From the NCBI GenBank assembly GCA_021397845.1, contig CM038051.1, positions 16,278,827-16,342,826 of the forward strand: a stretch of DNA of 64,000 nt, read 5' to 3'. This document shows positions 48,545 to 60,500 of this stretch, one piece after another (the stretch's first letter is position 1; each line of letters begins with the position of its first letter). The notes beneath the pieces were generated by a model. The model worked only from the letters and a program-made list of their open reading frames with translations. It ran no database searches and was not told the origin of the DNA. The translations under genes and the position numbers were made by a program. Source of the stretch: Areca catechu (lineage: Eukaryota; Streptophyta; Magnoliopsida; Arecales; Arecaceae).

Positions 48545-48850
48545 TAATGGGTGGGAGGGAGGGGCTTCCATCGGTGGGCCGGTAGGGAGGAGGTGGTGGT
48601 CGGCTCGGGCAGCGCACCGGAGATGAAGGAGGAGGGAGAGGGAGGAGGAAGAAAAGGGAGGGGCTTTGATCGGTGGGCCGGTAGGGAGGAGGTGGTGGTC
48701 GGCTCGGGCAGCGCACTGGAGATGAAGGAGGGAGGAGGAAGAAAAGGGAGGGAGGGGCTTCGATCGGTGAGCCGGTAGGGAGGAGGTGGTGGTCGGCTTG
48801 GGCAGCACATCGGAGATGAAGGAGGAGGGAGAGGGAGGAGGAAGAAAAGG
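48545..48850. repeat. ~97-bp GA-rich tandem repeat within the CACTA element
   Basis: GGTAGGGAGGAGGTGGTGGT recurs at 48,581, 48,680 and 48,774 (spacing 99 and 94). It alternates with GATGAAGGAGGAGGGAGAGG and GAAGAAAAGGGAGGGG. The 151-codon minus-strand ORF over it is Pro/Ser-rich and low complexity. It lies upstream of the transposase and could be its leader or promoter region. Confidence 0.85.
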
Positions 48851-48914
48851 GTTAAGGGGGTGGCGGCGGATGGATATCTGATGCAAACTAGGACTCGATC
48901 GGGGCAAAAGAGGG

Positions 48915-49275
48915 GAGTCCGGTGACGCTGATTCTGCCGACGCTTAAAGAGGGGAGTCCGACGATGCTGATTCCGCCGACGCTTTTAAGCATCGGCGGGT
49001 TGAGGTGCATACCGATGCTTTTCAAAAGCATCGGTGGATTTCTGGTCGGGAATTGTTGATGCTTAAAAGCGTTGGCCTGTTAAGGCGCATACCGATGCTT
49101 TTCAAAAGCGTCGGCGGATTCTTGGATGGCGACGCTTATAAGTATCGGTAAATAGGGTGAATTGCCGACGCTTAAAAGCGTCGACGGGTTTTAGAGATTA
49201 TCGATGCTTCCAAAAAGCGTCGGCGGGGTCCTGGATCTTCCCGATGCTTCACAGAAGCGTCGGGAGAAAACGGTC
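48915..49275. repeat. CACTA right subterminal repeats
   Basis: Repeated units of CCGACGCTTTTAAGCATCGG and ACCGATGCTTTTCAAAAGC occur in both orientations, the counterpart of the array at the left end. Confidence 0.87.
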
Positions 49276-49278
49276 AGG

Positions 49279-49300
49279 AAAACCCTATTTTATTGTAGTG
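49279..49300. repeat. CACTA right terminal inverted repeat
   Basis: CCCTATTTTATTGTAGTG at the edge is the reverse complement of an intact CACTACAATAAAATAGGG terminus. Confidence 0.88.
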
Positions 49301-50936
49301 GCGGGGTAAGATATGAGATATAGATGCTGGCTTTTTTTTTTTTTTTTTTTTCTTTTTTTTGGCGCTAAACCTGAGAAGTTGGCCATTGGCTTATATTATT
49401 ATGAAGTTCGAAAGGATTCCTTCCGTCACCCCATGCTCTCATATCCGTTGGCTTTGTGGGTCGATTGCTACGGTCAGCCATTGCATGAAATATTTAACAC
49501 GCAAAGTTCTGACGTGCAATCGAAATCTTAAGAGAAAGGCGGAGAAATGTGGTTATATTTAATCTGGATTCGCTAAACAATCTAATGATGCAGCAATTAG
49601 AAGGCAACGCGTGCGAGCCACCAACTCCATTAGGACACCATTCCGACTAGCAGAAAAGGCCCAACTTAATTGTAGAGCATTTCGTACTCGTTTGATTAAT
49701 CTTTACCTCACTGCAACAATTTTTTTTTTTATTGAAAAAAATTGATACCTAAACATATTATATCTATAAAAATAATATCGATATATTTGATTGGTCATGA
49801 TACGGAAAGCATATTTTTGGTCATTGTGCTAGAGTGACGATATTTTTGGTCATTGTTCAGGATTTACTATTTCTTGATTTTCAGGACTGTTATCATATCA
49901 GGATAGTGTGATTGTCCGTCTATATAAAAAATATATATATTTTTTCAAACAAATTATATTTGGTTAAGTATTTATTTTTTTAAAAAAATATAACATATTT
50001 TTTATATCTTTAATAAATTGATTGTAAGAATAATAAAAATATATATAAAAACCAAATCAATTCTCCCCGTAATAAAACCAAGATTTGGATGGACCATATT
50101 TTTCGATAATAAATATATTGGACTTGCACATGCCTCACCTACATGATCCAGCAAACTCACCAACAAGAAGATGATTCTGTTATATAATCATCTTGAATTC
50201 TAAAATACTTCGTTTCAAAGATGTCTAGAATAAGAGAACTAACCAACACAAAGGTACGATTACTTTGCTGCATCTATTTTTCTCGGCAAGAAATTATTTG
50301 TATTTAGAATGCGAAAAAGCACTTAAAACTATTGCTTTATTTTCCTTGTTTGATTAGGAGAGAATGACACCTTGCTTCAGTGGAGATTCTCGTTCAGAAG
50401 AAGCTTGTCTGAGTGCTTACCGAAAATTCAAGCTTCACATCGAAACGTTTTTCCCAAGCAATAAAAGGAAAAGATACACGGGTTCAATAAAGGACGGCAA
50501 ATCTACCTTCTAGGCCACACCTCAAATTTACTGGAGACTATAATATTACTAAAAGTACTGAACGAGATTACAGGTGGCTGGGAGGGTGGTGTTTGTGGGA
50601 ATAATGATTCCTCCACAAGAAAGTGCTACTCTACTTTGGCATTCTTCTTTTATTTTGGTACGTCACTTTGGAATCATTCCAAAACCTCTTACACGGAGGG
50701 CGCAGTGCCCCTCCCTTGATCCCATCCGCCCCTTGTTTGCCGCCCCTAAATAACATTTTATTTATTTATTTATTTTAAATGATATCTGATGCCCTCATCG
50801 ATATTTAAAAAAATATATAAAAAAATTATGATATAAATAGAACATAGCTGGGCAGGATTGAAACCCAGTGAAGATAGCTACATCAAAATTTATTTATTTT
50901 TATTTTTTTTCTTTATATATAAAAAAATAATGGACT
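49301..50936. other. Intergenic AT-rich DNA
   Basis: No gene recognised. Contents are a long T tract at 49,332-49,360, AT-rich repeats, and unremarkable sequence up to the solo LTR. Confidence 0.5.
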
Positions 50937-51590
50937 TGTTATATCCAATCGATTTTTCCTGAATTGGATCGGAGCCGACGGTCCTTCGGACGGGACAGAT
51001 CAAGGTCCGGTTGATCCATTCCTGCTGAGATCTGGCTGACCCACTCCTGCTGAGGTCCGATTGACCATCTTCATCAGAGGTCCGGTCGGCCTTCTCTCAT
51101 CGCGATCCGACCGGTCCTTTCTAGCCGAAGTCCGACCGACCCACTCCAACGATAGAAGTCTACATTAAGTTCAGGAGAACAATTCCAGGGATAGCTCAAA
51201 GGCTCCAGAAACCTCATCCACTGGGTACCAGAATTCTGTTATAATAGATCTCATAACGTGACCACGTTCTGGTGCCACATGGCCATCATCCTGATTCTCC
51301 CAGAAAAAAATCGGATATTCCCAGCTTGGTCCCTAACAGAATTTGACAGTATTCCATGTCTATATAAGAAAAACGGGAGACTTCGAATAAGGACTAAGTA
51401 TTCTCTTCCTGCTTCATAAGCTTATCTCGTTGATTCCTCCATTATGTTGCCCTCAAGTTCTCGCTAATTTAAGTATCGGTGTGTTTTCGTCGGAATACCA
51501 CCGATTCTTGAAGATCTTTTTACAGAAATCGAGAAAGAAGTGCTCAAGCCAAGCTTGCCTGAACCTGGTTTGGGAGGAGTCGCAGCAACA
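50937..51590 (+). mobile_element. Solo LTR of an unassigned retrotransposon family
   Basis: The 654-bp block begins TGTTATATCC and ends GCAGCAACA. It is flanked by GGACT (50,932-50,936) and GGTCT (51,591-51,595), 4 of 5 identical. A TATA box (TCTATATAAGAAAA) lies near 51,360, consistent with an LTR promoter. The U3-like part contains repeated GGTCCGRTYGACC motifs. No internal retroelement domain adjoins it. Confidence 0.72.
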
Positions 51591-51595
51591 GGTCT

Positions 51596-54500
51596 CTCCG
51601 GACTACTGCTCGCCCACATATTCTCCTGTTACCACTGCAACAAAGGTTGGTACAGGACATGACCATGACCAAATAAACTGGAGCATGATTCGTAGTTTGG
51701 CTCAAACCAGAGTGGCATGGAGCACATCAGAACCAATTGTTAAACCGTTCACCAATGGGTTTGCTTTTGTACCAGATCCCATTATATTCCACGTCTTTAC
51801 GTGGTGTCGTACAACATTGTTTGGTAGCATGGTCGGATATCTATTTGCTAATCAAGTTAGGTGCGAGAAAAGCCCACGTTATTTTTATTTCAAATATTGT
51901 GGTGCCAAGGACTGCCAAATCATTTGTATCTCTATCGAAGGGCTTCGTAAGAGTAGCGGATTCAATTAAAAAATAATAATAAAAAAAAGAGTATCGATGG
52001 CCATGAATGTTCCCCTATTAAATTCATACGTTTAGTTAATGGTCATTACAAGCATAAAGAAGCCATAAAACTTTGGAAAAGGCTTATGTAGAAGTTCTCT
52101 TAGGATTCATAAATTGGCACGCCCAAAATTAAGTAAATTTAGGTGGTACACATCAAGCTTATACGAAAACGTGCCATGGAGGCTGACGTTTGAGGGATAG
52201 GATCGCATGAGGGAATTCTCTTTGCAGAAATTATATAAATAAGGTTATGGTAGGAACGAAGAAAAAATAAACAAGAAATGATGGTGAATCCTCGTTGATG
52301 TAGCAACTCAGAACTTCGTTCAAAAAGACTAGCTAGAAAATATTATTTAAAATTTTATATAAGTATTCAAGATTATCTTAATAAATAATATATATAAAAT
52401 TGAATATATGTATGCACAGATTCCCAAATACTTCTTTTATTTAAACTTTAATATTCTTACTAAATTAAAAATCTAAAACAATACAAATCCATTCATAAAC
52501 ATCATGATCGGTTCAGCTCTACTAAACTCATGTTGCAGTGTCTACTGATTTACATGGACTATGAACTAGAACGGTTCTAATACCTTGCGTAAGAACTTAA
52601 GACTTTATCCGATAAAACTAGTCAAAGAATATTAATTATTAGGATTTTTTTGTTCTCTAAAAATATCGAATAACTAATACAAGACTAAACATATGTTTGC
52701 ACGAGTTTTATAGTTGAAAATTAAAAAAACGAGCAAGAGAGAAAGAAACTTGTAATGTAAGGCTACAATGTAGGTAAGTGTTTGCCTTCTAGTTGTTTAA
52801 TGTTACTCAACCTTCCTTTCTTTTTCTTTTATTAAAGAGCATCAAGAGCCTGATGTCTATGACCTTATAGCCTTTATTTATTTATTTATTTTAATGCAAA
52901 TCCAAGACCTTATACTGGTAGTTTAATCAAATCAACTTTACAAGATACCAAGTCATCTGACGCTTGAAAAAACCTTCACGAGTGACCTGAGTCGATAATC
53001 TTATATTTCAGACTCTTTCAACGTCAAAAAAAATATTTTCTGCGTTACGATGCGGCTGATATGCAATATGGTTTCAGAAGGAACAGGAATTCTTCACTCA
53101 CCCACTTCCCATGCAACGCTCCCAGCGATAAGAGAAGAGACCTCCATCTTACGTTCATCTCCACACGCCGGTCCCAATAATAAGTAATAACCTGAGTGCA
53201 GTATAGCATCATGCTAACAAAGAAACCCACGAATGACCGGGGTTCAAGCTTTTCAGCTGAATGGAGACATTATATATACCACCCGGTTCCTTCATCCTAC
53301 AAAACATTTAATTGGAGTGTTTGGTTAACAATTGTAATAGCTAGGAATCGGAATCGATTGGAATGGAAATCAAAAAGAAATTTGAATATCGATGTAGAGT
53401 ATAGATCGAGTTTTAAATGATCAAAACGTTTCTATTCTCTTTTGTAATCGAATTAAGAATGAAATTTCGACCAATTAAATGGTTGGAATGGGAGTCTTCC
53501 GATCCTCATTTTCATTCCAGAGTCCAACTACCCCCAAATAAAGATATCCTTGGAATCAAATCACGGAAAATCCAAGACAGGAGTCAATTGCCGCAATCCA
53601 ATCAAGGATCTAGCCGTATATAAAGTTGTTGGCCCACCACATTCCAAGATAAAGTCAAGCTTTCTAATAAGCGAGGAGTTGAACGTGTTTGATTCCTCCA
53701 CCTTCTGATGATCTTTCCACCGTTTGATGTCCCACGGTTTTCTGGCCTTCTGTCCTGGTGGAGAGCTTAGATAAAGCCCGAAGAAAACCTTGTGCCCAAT
53801 CTTTCCTTGGAAAGTATCTTCGATCGGGTCCCTCCATCTCTGTTTTCTCCACTCTTGAATTGAAGTCATCGAAGGGTAGGTACGTGGAGCTATTCGGATC
53901 TTAATTTGTTGCTCACTAACGCAAGGCAACTTCGAATTACACAATCACTGACGCCACGATCTTATAATAGCGTTCTAAATTGGACGTGTGGGTGAGTCAC
54001 CCACCAAACCGCCTTTAATTACTTCTCGCACGCAACTAACGCATGGCCATGAGATCGTCACCTTGTCACCATAGTCGTAATCCTCTTCCACGGGAGAAGT
54101 TAGTTAATGGATCGAGTTTATTATGGGGGTATTAGACTTATTGCCCAGGTGTACTAAAAGACTAGTATATCATGAGATTGGCCCTTGTATTTGGTTTCTT
54201 AAGAGGATTTCTCTAGATGATTTAATGATTAATGTACCTTATCAGCGGTGATGAAAGGGAAAACCTTCATGCTTTCAATGCCATTTCTGCGGTCCATTTT
54301 GGACCCTTGGGTATCTGAAATTATATCCCTATAGTCGCAACCCGGATCCAATTAGAGGTTTAAGATTTTTTGTAATTATTTCTCCAGATATTTGTTTTTG
54401 TAATTAATTACAAAAAAGAAGAAGAAGGAGAAGCTGTCATATTTTTTCTTCTTCTTTTTTTTTAGCTATCACTATATTCATAATCAATTTGATCAATAGC

Positions 54501-55700
54501 AATATAAGATCTTTATACTTTTTTTTTTTTTTTTAATAACTTTCACGCTTGTAATTATTAATATTGCTAAAGACTTTCGATCAACAAAGTTATGCATCGG
54601 CCCTGTGACCCTCCTTTATTCCTTCCAATTCATGATCTCGTTAAAATATTTTACATGAGAAAAATGCTTCATCAGGTGATCCATGAGAGAGAGAGAGCAA
54701 TCGAGTCTTGAGAAAATTAGAGTTCCAATTTGCCTTCCCAAACGTTTATCCCATGTAGATTTTTATTTCCCCCCTTAATATTCTTCGTGGTCGGATGATG
54801 GCGATGCCCATACCCGGCCTCGTGGTCCACGTTACGGCACCATACTACGATACGTACGCCATCTTCCAAAATAATAGTCGTATCGTCGTCACCATCAGCA
54901 GCCATCTGTTAGGCTGGTTGGACGGCCGTTGATGTCGGCAGCGCAGCCATGCCCACGTCACCGCTGATATCCTATCCCGCCTACCCTGGATATGTCGGAT
55001 AAAGCCGCGAGGTGCCTTGGAAGCACGGTTCCGCTGAGATTCGTGGCAAAAGCTCGGGCGTTCGATGCGGCCCCAGACGTACGCACGGCGAATGGATGGT
55101 TGGTCACACGTGTGGGGCCATGTAAAGGTCGGTGGCGCCGGTGGGGGGGGGTGGGGGGCGGGATGACATGACGAGGGCGTGTGGAATTGGTCGAGCTGCG
55201 GTTTGACCGGAAGACATCAGAGTTTGGAGTTAATGGCTGGTGTCCGGGTCTTTTCTCTTGTCTTATTAGCCTTTTTCCACCGGCCGACGCCATAACCAGT
55301 ATCTGCTCTCTCGTCCGGCATCATGCTGCTAGGCCCTTACACTACACGTGTAAGACAGACGAAGCGTTAATCTCCTTCGCCTAACAATAACAAACATGAA
55401 ATAATAAAATATCTACCATCCGCCGATGTGATGTCAAGTGATTTTGGGATACCGTGACATACCTTCGCCATGGACATTTTCGCCAGCAACCTGGTCTAAT
55501 AAAATTTAATTTGATTGACCGGTGATATGTTGCTTTTCTCTTAGAATGCGGTGCAGATCTGAACATGACTATAATGATTAGCGTTGCGCATATAAAAAAA
55601 AGTAAAAAATATATAAAGTTTAAATTATGTATTTTTAACTATATATATATATATATATTGTTGCTGTAATTTTTTTCGGCACGTGGAACCAAGATAAGGC
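51596..55700. other. Intergenic region without recognised genes
   Basis: Mostly AT-rich. Open frames at 51,430-51,969 (plus) and 53,561-53,944 (minus) match nothing I recognise; the first overlaps the solo LTR end. A GC-richer segment at 54,780-55,320 has no convincing coding frame and contains a short poly-G tract at 55,142-55,158. A possible MITE lies at 53,314-53,542. Confidence 0.45.
53314..53542. mobile_element. Possible MITE relic
   Basis: The left edge reads GGAGTGTTTGGTTAAC followed by GGAATCGATTGGAATGGAAA. The right part reads TTTTCATTCCAGAGTCCAAC then TACCCCCAAATAAAG. The halves form an imperfect inverted repeat resembling the TGTTTGGTT-ended MITEs common in plants. No clear target duplication was found, so the assignment is weak. 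Confidence 0.3.
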
Positions 55701-55729
55701 GGCATTGTAGGAATAGTGGAGTAGTGGTG

Positions 55730-56180
55730 CTGATATGGCAGGAGTCTGTTATAACAAAATTCTGGCATTAACTGGAAGAGGATTCTGGAGTCTCCTGGAT
55801 CAATTTCGTAGTAGCCTCTTAAGAATAGGACAGTCGGACCTCAGCAGAAGTGAGTCGTCCGGACCTTTACTTCAATGAATCAATCGGACCTTCGAAGGAG
55901 AGCGTCTGTCGGAGTTTCAGTAGGAGAAGGTTGATGGACCTCAGCAGAAGTGAGTCGTTTGGACCTCTACTTCAGTGGATCAGTCGGACATCCGAATGAG
56001 AGCGTTTGTCGGAACTTCAGTAGGAGAAGGTTGGCCCGACCTCAGCAGAAATGAGTCGTTCGGACCTCTACTTCAGTGGATCCGTCGGAACTTCATTTAT
56101 ATATATATATATGTTATACCGAACTGGTTTATCACTGAACCAGATCGCCACTCTTGCTGAGGTCCGGTCAACCTTCTCTA
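55730..56180. mobile_element. Head-to-head LTR fragments of the 50,937 family
   Basis: Three units of about 100 bp, each with CCTCAGCAGAAGTGAGTCGT (55,839; 55,939; 56,040), resemble the reverse complement of the GGTCCGGTYGACC-rich part of the solo LTR at 50,937-51,590. At 56,112 a new piece begins TGTTATACCGAACTGG in plus orientation, resembling that LTR's start. The two pieces point away from each other around a TA repeat. No intact element is present. Confidence 0.55.
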
Positions 56181-56844
56181 TATATATATAATTGTTATAG
56201 AAAAATTAGGGTGCAATTTTGAGGAGAACATGCTTAGTGAAGGATCCGTTTAGTTCATAAAAAATGGTAGGGAAAAAAGATAAAAAAAATGAAGAAATAT
56301 TTGATTACTTATTAAAAAAATTTTAAAAAAATATTTTATCTAAGATGCTCTTTTATATTTTATTAAAAACTTTGTATATTATAAAAATTGATATATATAT
56401 TTTTTTTTTCAAAAATCAATCTTCGTCACCGTAAAACATTGAACAACTCTACTAGTAAAGAGGCCTGCCAAACCTTTCGACCTATATAGCCCATTATTTC
56501 TTATGTGATCTGGAGGTTCTATTCATTTAGGGCATCTTCGTTGTGGAAACTTTGGTCAAAGTCTATACAAATTTAACGTGTCAATGAACGTAGCCTCGAG
56601 GCGAGCTCTTTGGCCAGCCTGGAACGTGACGGGATCGGCCGACATCACTCCGAGGAAGCCGGTCCTCGCCTTCATGCATCCCCAGTCCGTGGGCTCACGC
56701 TCCGAGCCGCAACCGGTAGCTTTCCAATCATAAATAATCCGCGGGTCCTACTCGCGCAATAAACCAGAACACGACACGTCATCCCATAACTCCGATTGCT
56801 GTTCGTACCAAACAGCGAAGCCCTCAACCAATCCGCATAATCCC

Positions 56845-56999
56845 TGACGTCACCCAGGCGGACGGGGTCCACGAGCCGAGAGGGTGACGCGCGTCCACGT
56901 CATCGCCACTCGACGTCGACGTCCTCGTCATATCTAGAGCGGAGCGGGCGCAGATGGGTTACTTACTGCTGACGTCGTGCGTGGAGCCGCATGGCGTCA
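56845..56999. promoter_or_regulatory. TGACG (as-1-like) motif cluster upstream of the glutaredoxin gene
   Basis: TGACGTCA lies at 56,845-56,852, CGTCA at 56,898-56,902, TGACGTC at 56,970-56,976 and CGTCA at 56,995-56,999. TGACG is the core bound by TGA bZIP factors. Arabidopsis ROXY18/ROXY19 genes are induced by salicylate or xenobiotics through TGA factors, and their proteins bind TGAs. Control of this gene by TGAs is inferred. Confidence 0.5.
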
Positions 57000-57019
57000 C
57001 CCATGCGATAATTTGATAG

Positions 57020-57027
57020 TTATATAC
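57020..57027 (+). promoter_or_regulatory. Probable TATA box of the glutaredoxin gene
   Basis: TTATATAC lies about 90 bases before the ATG and is followed by a CT-rich leader (57,066-57,090), a normal spacing for a plant core promoter with a short 5' UTR. Confidence 0.6.
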
Positions 57028-57110
57028 CCTGCCTCTACCCCCATCCCAGCAAACCGCTTCCCCCCTCTCTCTCTCTCTCTCTTTCTCTCTCCCCCCCTGG
57101 CCCTCTAAAA

Positions 57111-57563
57111 ATGCAACAAGCGATCCCGTTCAACAGCGGTCGGACGTGGTTTCCTCCGACGGCGGCGAGTAACGGCGTCGTACACGTGACGGCCGACGGG
57201 CCGTCGACGTCCTCGTCGTCGGACGGTGGCGGTGGTGGAGGAAGCGGCGGGGGGATGAGGAGGCTCGTGGCAGAGAACCCGGTGCTGGTGGTGGGGAGGC
57301 GGGGATGCTGCATGTGCCACGTGGTGAAGCGCCTGTTATTCGGTCTGGGAGTCAACCCAGCAGTTTTCGAGGTGGCGGAGGACGCCGAGGCGGCGCTGGT
57401 GGAGGAGCTGGCGGAGATCGCCGGCGGCGGTGGACAGCAGGTTCTGTTCCCTGCGGTGTTCATCGGGGGGAGGCTGGTGGGTGGGCTTGATCGGCTTATG
57501 GCCGTCCACATCTCCGGCGACCTCGTGCCAATCTTAAAGGAAGCAGGAGCACTCTGGCTCTAA
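57111..57563 (+). CDS. GRXC9: CC-type glutaredoxin (ROXY family, ROXY18/19-like)
   Basis: Intronless gene for a 150-aa CC-type glutaredoxin, a land-plant-specific group that acts in nucleus and cytosol and binds TGA bZIP factors in defence, detoxification and flower development. The active site CCMC lies at residues 66-69 within GRRGCCMCHVVKRLLFGLGV. Substrate and glutathione-binding features follow (LFPAVFIGGRLVGGLDRLMA). The protein ends in ALWL, the C-terminal motif needed for TGA interaction in family members. A Gly/Ser-rich stretch (about 33-48) separates a variable N-terminus from the thioredoxin fold. The N-terminal extension, CCMC site and ALWL end favour the GRXC9/GRX480 (ROXY19) type over ROXY1, but the orthologue needs a tree. 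Start chosen at the first ATG after the TATA box and CT-rich leader. Confidence 0.93.
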   Translation: MQQAIPFNSGRTWFPPTAASNGVVHVTADGPSTSSSSDGGGGGGSGGGMRRLVAENPVLVVGRRGCCMCHVVKRLLFGLGVNPAVFEVAEDAEAALVEELAEIAGGGGQQVLFPAVFIGGRLVGGLDRLMAVHISGDLVPILKEAGALWL

Positions 57564-60500
57564 AATTTATATCTTTATATATAACTTCTTTTTCTCTCTT
57601 TGATTTCGATTCTTCGTTTTGGTTTTTGGAGTGTAATTTTATTTTAATTATGGTTCGAAGGGTAGATGGTAGGATGTCGACCGTCTCAAAGGCCACAATT
57701 TGCGTGGGTCAGGGAGAAACACGATTTTATTTTAAGGAGGTGTGGGATTTTTTTTTTTTTTTGTAAATTACTAAATTTTGTGTAAAATAATCTGGATTAA
57801 TATATGGCGATCGCTTCTACTGCTTGCACACGTGCTGTCGCAAGGATAGTTTTTGGTCCTGTTAAATTGAGCTCGGCATCGAGGTCATGTTAGATGTTAC
57901 AAGTGGTGAAAGTATGTTGGTGGTCCGGGATGAGGAGGGGACTAACGCTCGGCACGTGTGGCAGTTTCTTGGCACGTGCCGTAGCTCCTTTAACAAAGCA
58001 GTGCCATGTGCCAACCATCCAATAACATCTCGAGGTTTTTAACCCCACGTCTCCCCGCTTTTTCCCAAGTTCGCAGGTTCGCTGATATGCGGACTTACCC
58101 CGTGTAAGAAGGCGGAATAGAGTGACGAAGAAGAAGAATAGAAAAAAAAAAAAAAGGGATTTTTTTTTTAAATGATAAAAATTGGGGCGGGGGGGGGGGG
58201 GGGGGGGGGGGGGGGGAATTAAAAACCAAGTCCATTGCCTTCTGATGAATGGTGATGGAGGTATGTGACATGGGGATTTTCCATCATTCATCTATCTGCA
58301 CGGACATCAAAGCAAAAAGATGAATCCTTCCTTTGCGCGTATAGGGATGCAACTAGGATCCGATTGTTACAGCGCATGGAATTGATGCGATGTACATGAT
58401 GATGTTGTCATGTGTATCAATCATCCCGTTAAACTTAGTCATGGGGCTTCTTTTTGGTAAATGTGAGATGACAGGCGATCCAGAAATAAACATCAACATT
58501 TTTCTTTAAAAAAAAAAAAAAGTTTATGATGGCCATGTAATTGAAATATGGTGGCCAGAAAACCGGGATATTTTTTTTACGACAGACGGAAGACTGACTT
58601 GATAAAATATTGGGACCCAAATATCAATAAAACATCATTCCAAGTTACAAATCTGGTGCCTCTACCAAAAAAAAATGGTACCCAACTACTGGATTGTTTC
58701 CTAGTTACTAAATAATAATAATAATAATAAAGATTAGTTATTGATTCATGCATTAATTATAATATATGTTTAGTAATTTCATAGCCTAGAGGGTAGGGCA
58801 TGATGCAACATTAAAGTTGTTTAATTGTGACTATGATACTATATATTTGAAATATGGAATAATCTCTCCATATACATCTAATCCTTTCTTAATCCTACAA
58901 GGATGGGAGCTTTATGCATTGGATATTTAGGATGCCACTCTTTCTTCGTACGACCTAAGCTAAAAAATATTAATTAATTAACATATCAATATATTATATT
59001 GTTAATAACTTGTATATGAGATGCCAGCCTAGTCATAGATCAGTGATTATCAAGTATAATAGTAGTAACCTATTTGTAGAAGCGTTTGCCATCATCAAGA
59101 TGAGTTGTTGCCTGCCCCAAATATGAATCTCTTCTCTTGTATGTTTTAAATAAATTTTAGTTTTTTTCGTTGATGAGATCCATTTAATATTGTGCTTTGA
59201 CCAAGATAATTAAATTTGATAGTTGTGCTCCTACTTTTGTTCAATAGAAAAAAAAGATCACTCATGATGAAGATAATATGTCATCATTGGAGGAAGGTGG
59301 AGGAATACATGGGTGGTGGCATGGACCACGTACTTCTAATTTGGTTTTAGCGTGGCCCGTAATGCTCATCATCAAGTCGATCCATGATGCGGGATTTCTG
59401 GTGGTCCAAACGTAGCCAGCTGCCTTCCAAGGTTACCCATGCTTCCGTATAAAAAGCCAATTACGTGCCGTAGGAATCAAATTTTAATTTTAAAACCGAA
59501 CAAAAAGTACTTTTGCTAGCACGTCTAACGTAGACGGATCAATTGCCGTCCAACCACACGATGTCTGTACCACTTAGACTCAAAAATACCATAGCGAAAA
59601 GGGAAGCCAAAGCAGGAACGAATTAAGAAATCTCACATGAAAACCATATATTGTCTCAGCGCTTAAACTCTAGTGGTTCGTCCTTGGTGCACTCATTCCT
59701 AAAGAAGGTGGAGGGATGGTTTTATAATTACTTAGAGATAATTAAACGGATGCATGTATAGGTATTTGTCTGTTATGTTATTTTAAAGAATAAATACATT
59801 GCTTATTTAATATATGCATGGTTTAGAGGATGATTCTACGATGGTTGTGAGATGACTTCCTAATCGATCCATTGCTTGACATCGGTAGAGAATTCGATGC
59901 GCTAAAAGTGCTATTTATGAGGCTAATTATATAGGATCAATATTTGCTGTTTGGTTTTTTGAATATTTTATTTATAACTTTCAATATTTTACTTTATTGA
60001 TGTTTAATATAAGATAATGCATCTGTTTATCGGGGAAAAAAAATAATAAATAAATGCATTGTTTCTTGTCCAGCAAATGCACGCATTTGTCAATCCCCAC
60101 GTAAACAAAAACACCAAAATTTCAAAAGCTTATTTTTTTCTCCGGAGAAGGTTCGGCACCGAAAGTTACCTTCACTTGCTTGCAAGGACAAACCCGGAAT
60201 CATACGGCAAGGGGCTCTCCGGTCAACCACAACCATCACACTACATGTAGAGATATTAGTTTAAAGAATAAACGCGTACGTTAAGCGAGAGGCGTGAGCA
60301 CGAGGCATGACAAAAGGGGACCAATTCACACTTAATCTCTGTTGCAAGGTCAAATTGCCCAAAAGATTTTTTGTGGAGAACTGGCCTGGACGAAGAAAAG
60401 GTTGATCAAAAAGCGACGACATGCACACGTTATCACAAGACTAACAAGAAAAGAAGCCAGTCAACCAATACTTTTAGCTGCCGAGAGTGTGGTCATTGAT

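Larger units (their letters stand above)
39369..49300 (-). mobile_element. Degenerate autonomous-type CACTA (En/Spm) DNA transposon
   Basis: The right end, read inward, is CACTACAATAAAATAGGG. The left end reads CGCTACAGTGAAACAGGG; over 22 bases the two match at 17 positions. Subterminal repeats built on CGATGCTTTAAAGCATCG (left) and CGACGCTTTTAAGCATCGG (right) bracket the element. The minus strand carries a TNP2-type transposase near the right and a Ptta/En/Spm-like second protein near the left. The flanking triplets are TCA and GCG, so the expected 3-bp target duplication is not preserved. Stops and frameshifts occur in every domain. Confidence 0.88.

Noticed and set aside
48452..48907. 151-codon Pro/Ser-rich minus-strand ORF
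   Set aside because: It is a translation of the ~97-bp GA-rich tandem repeat in the CACTA element, low in complexity and without homology.
51430..51969. 179-codon plus-strand ORF as a gene
   Set aside because: Its first 160 bases are the end of the solo LTR. The remainder matches no family I recognise and shows no promoter or splice structure.
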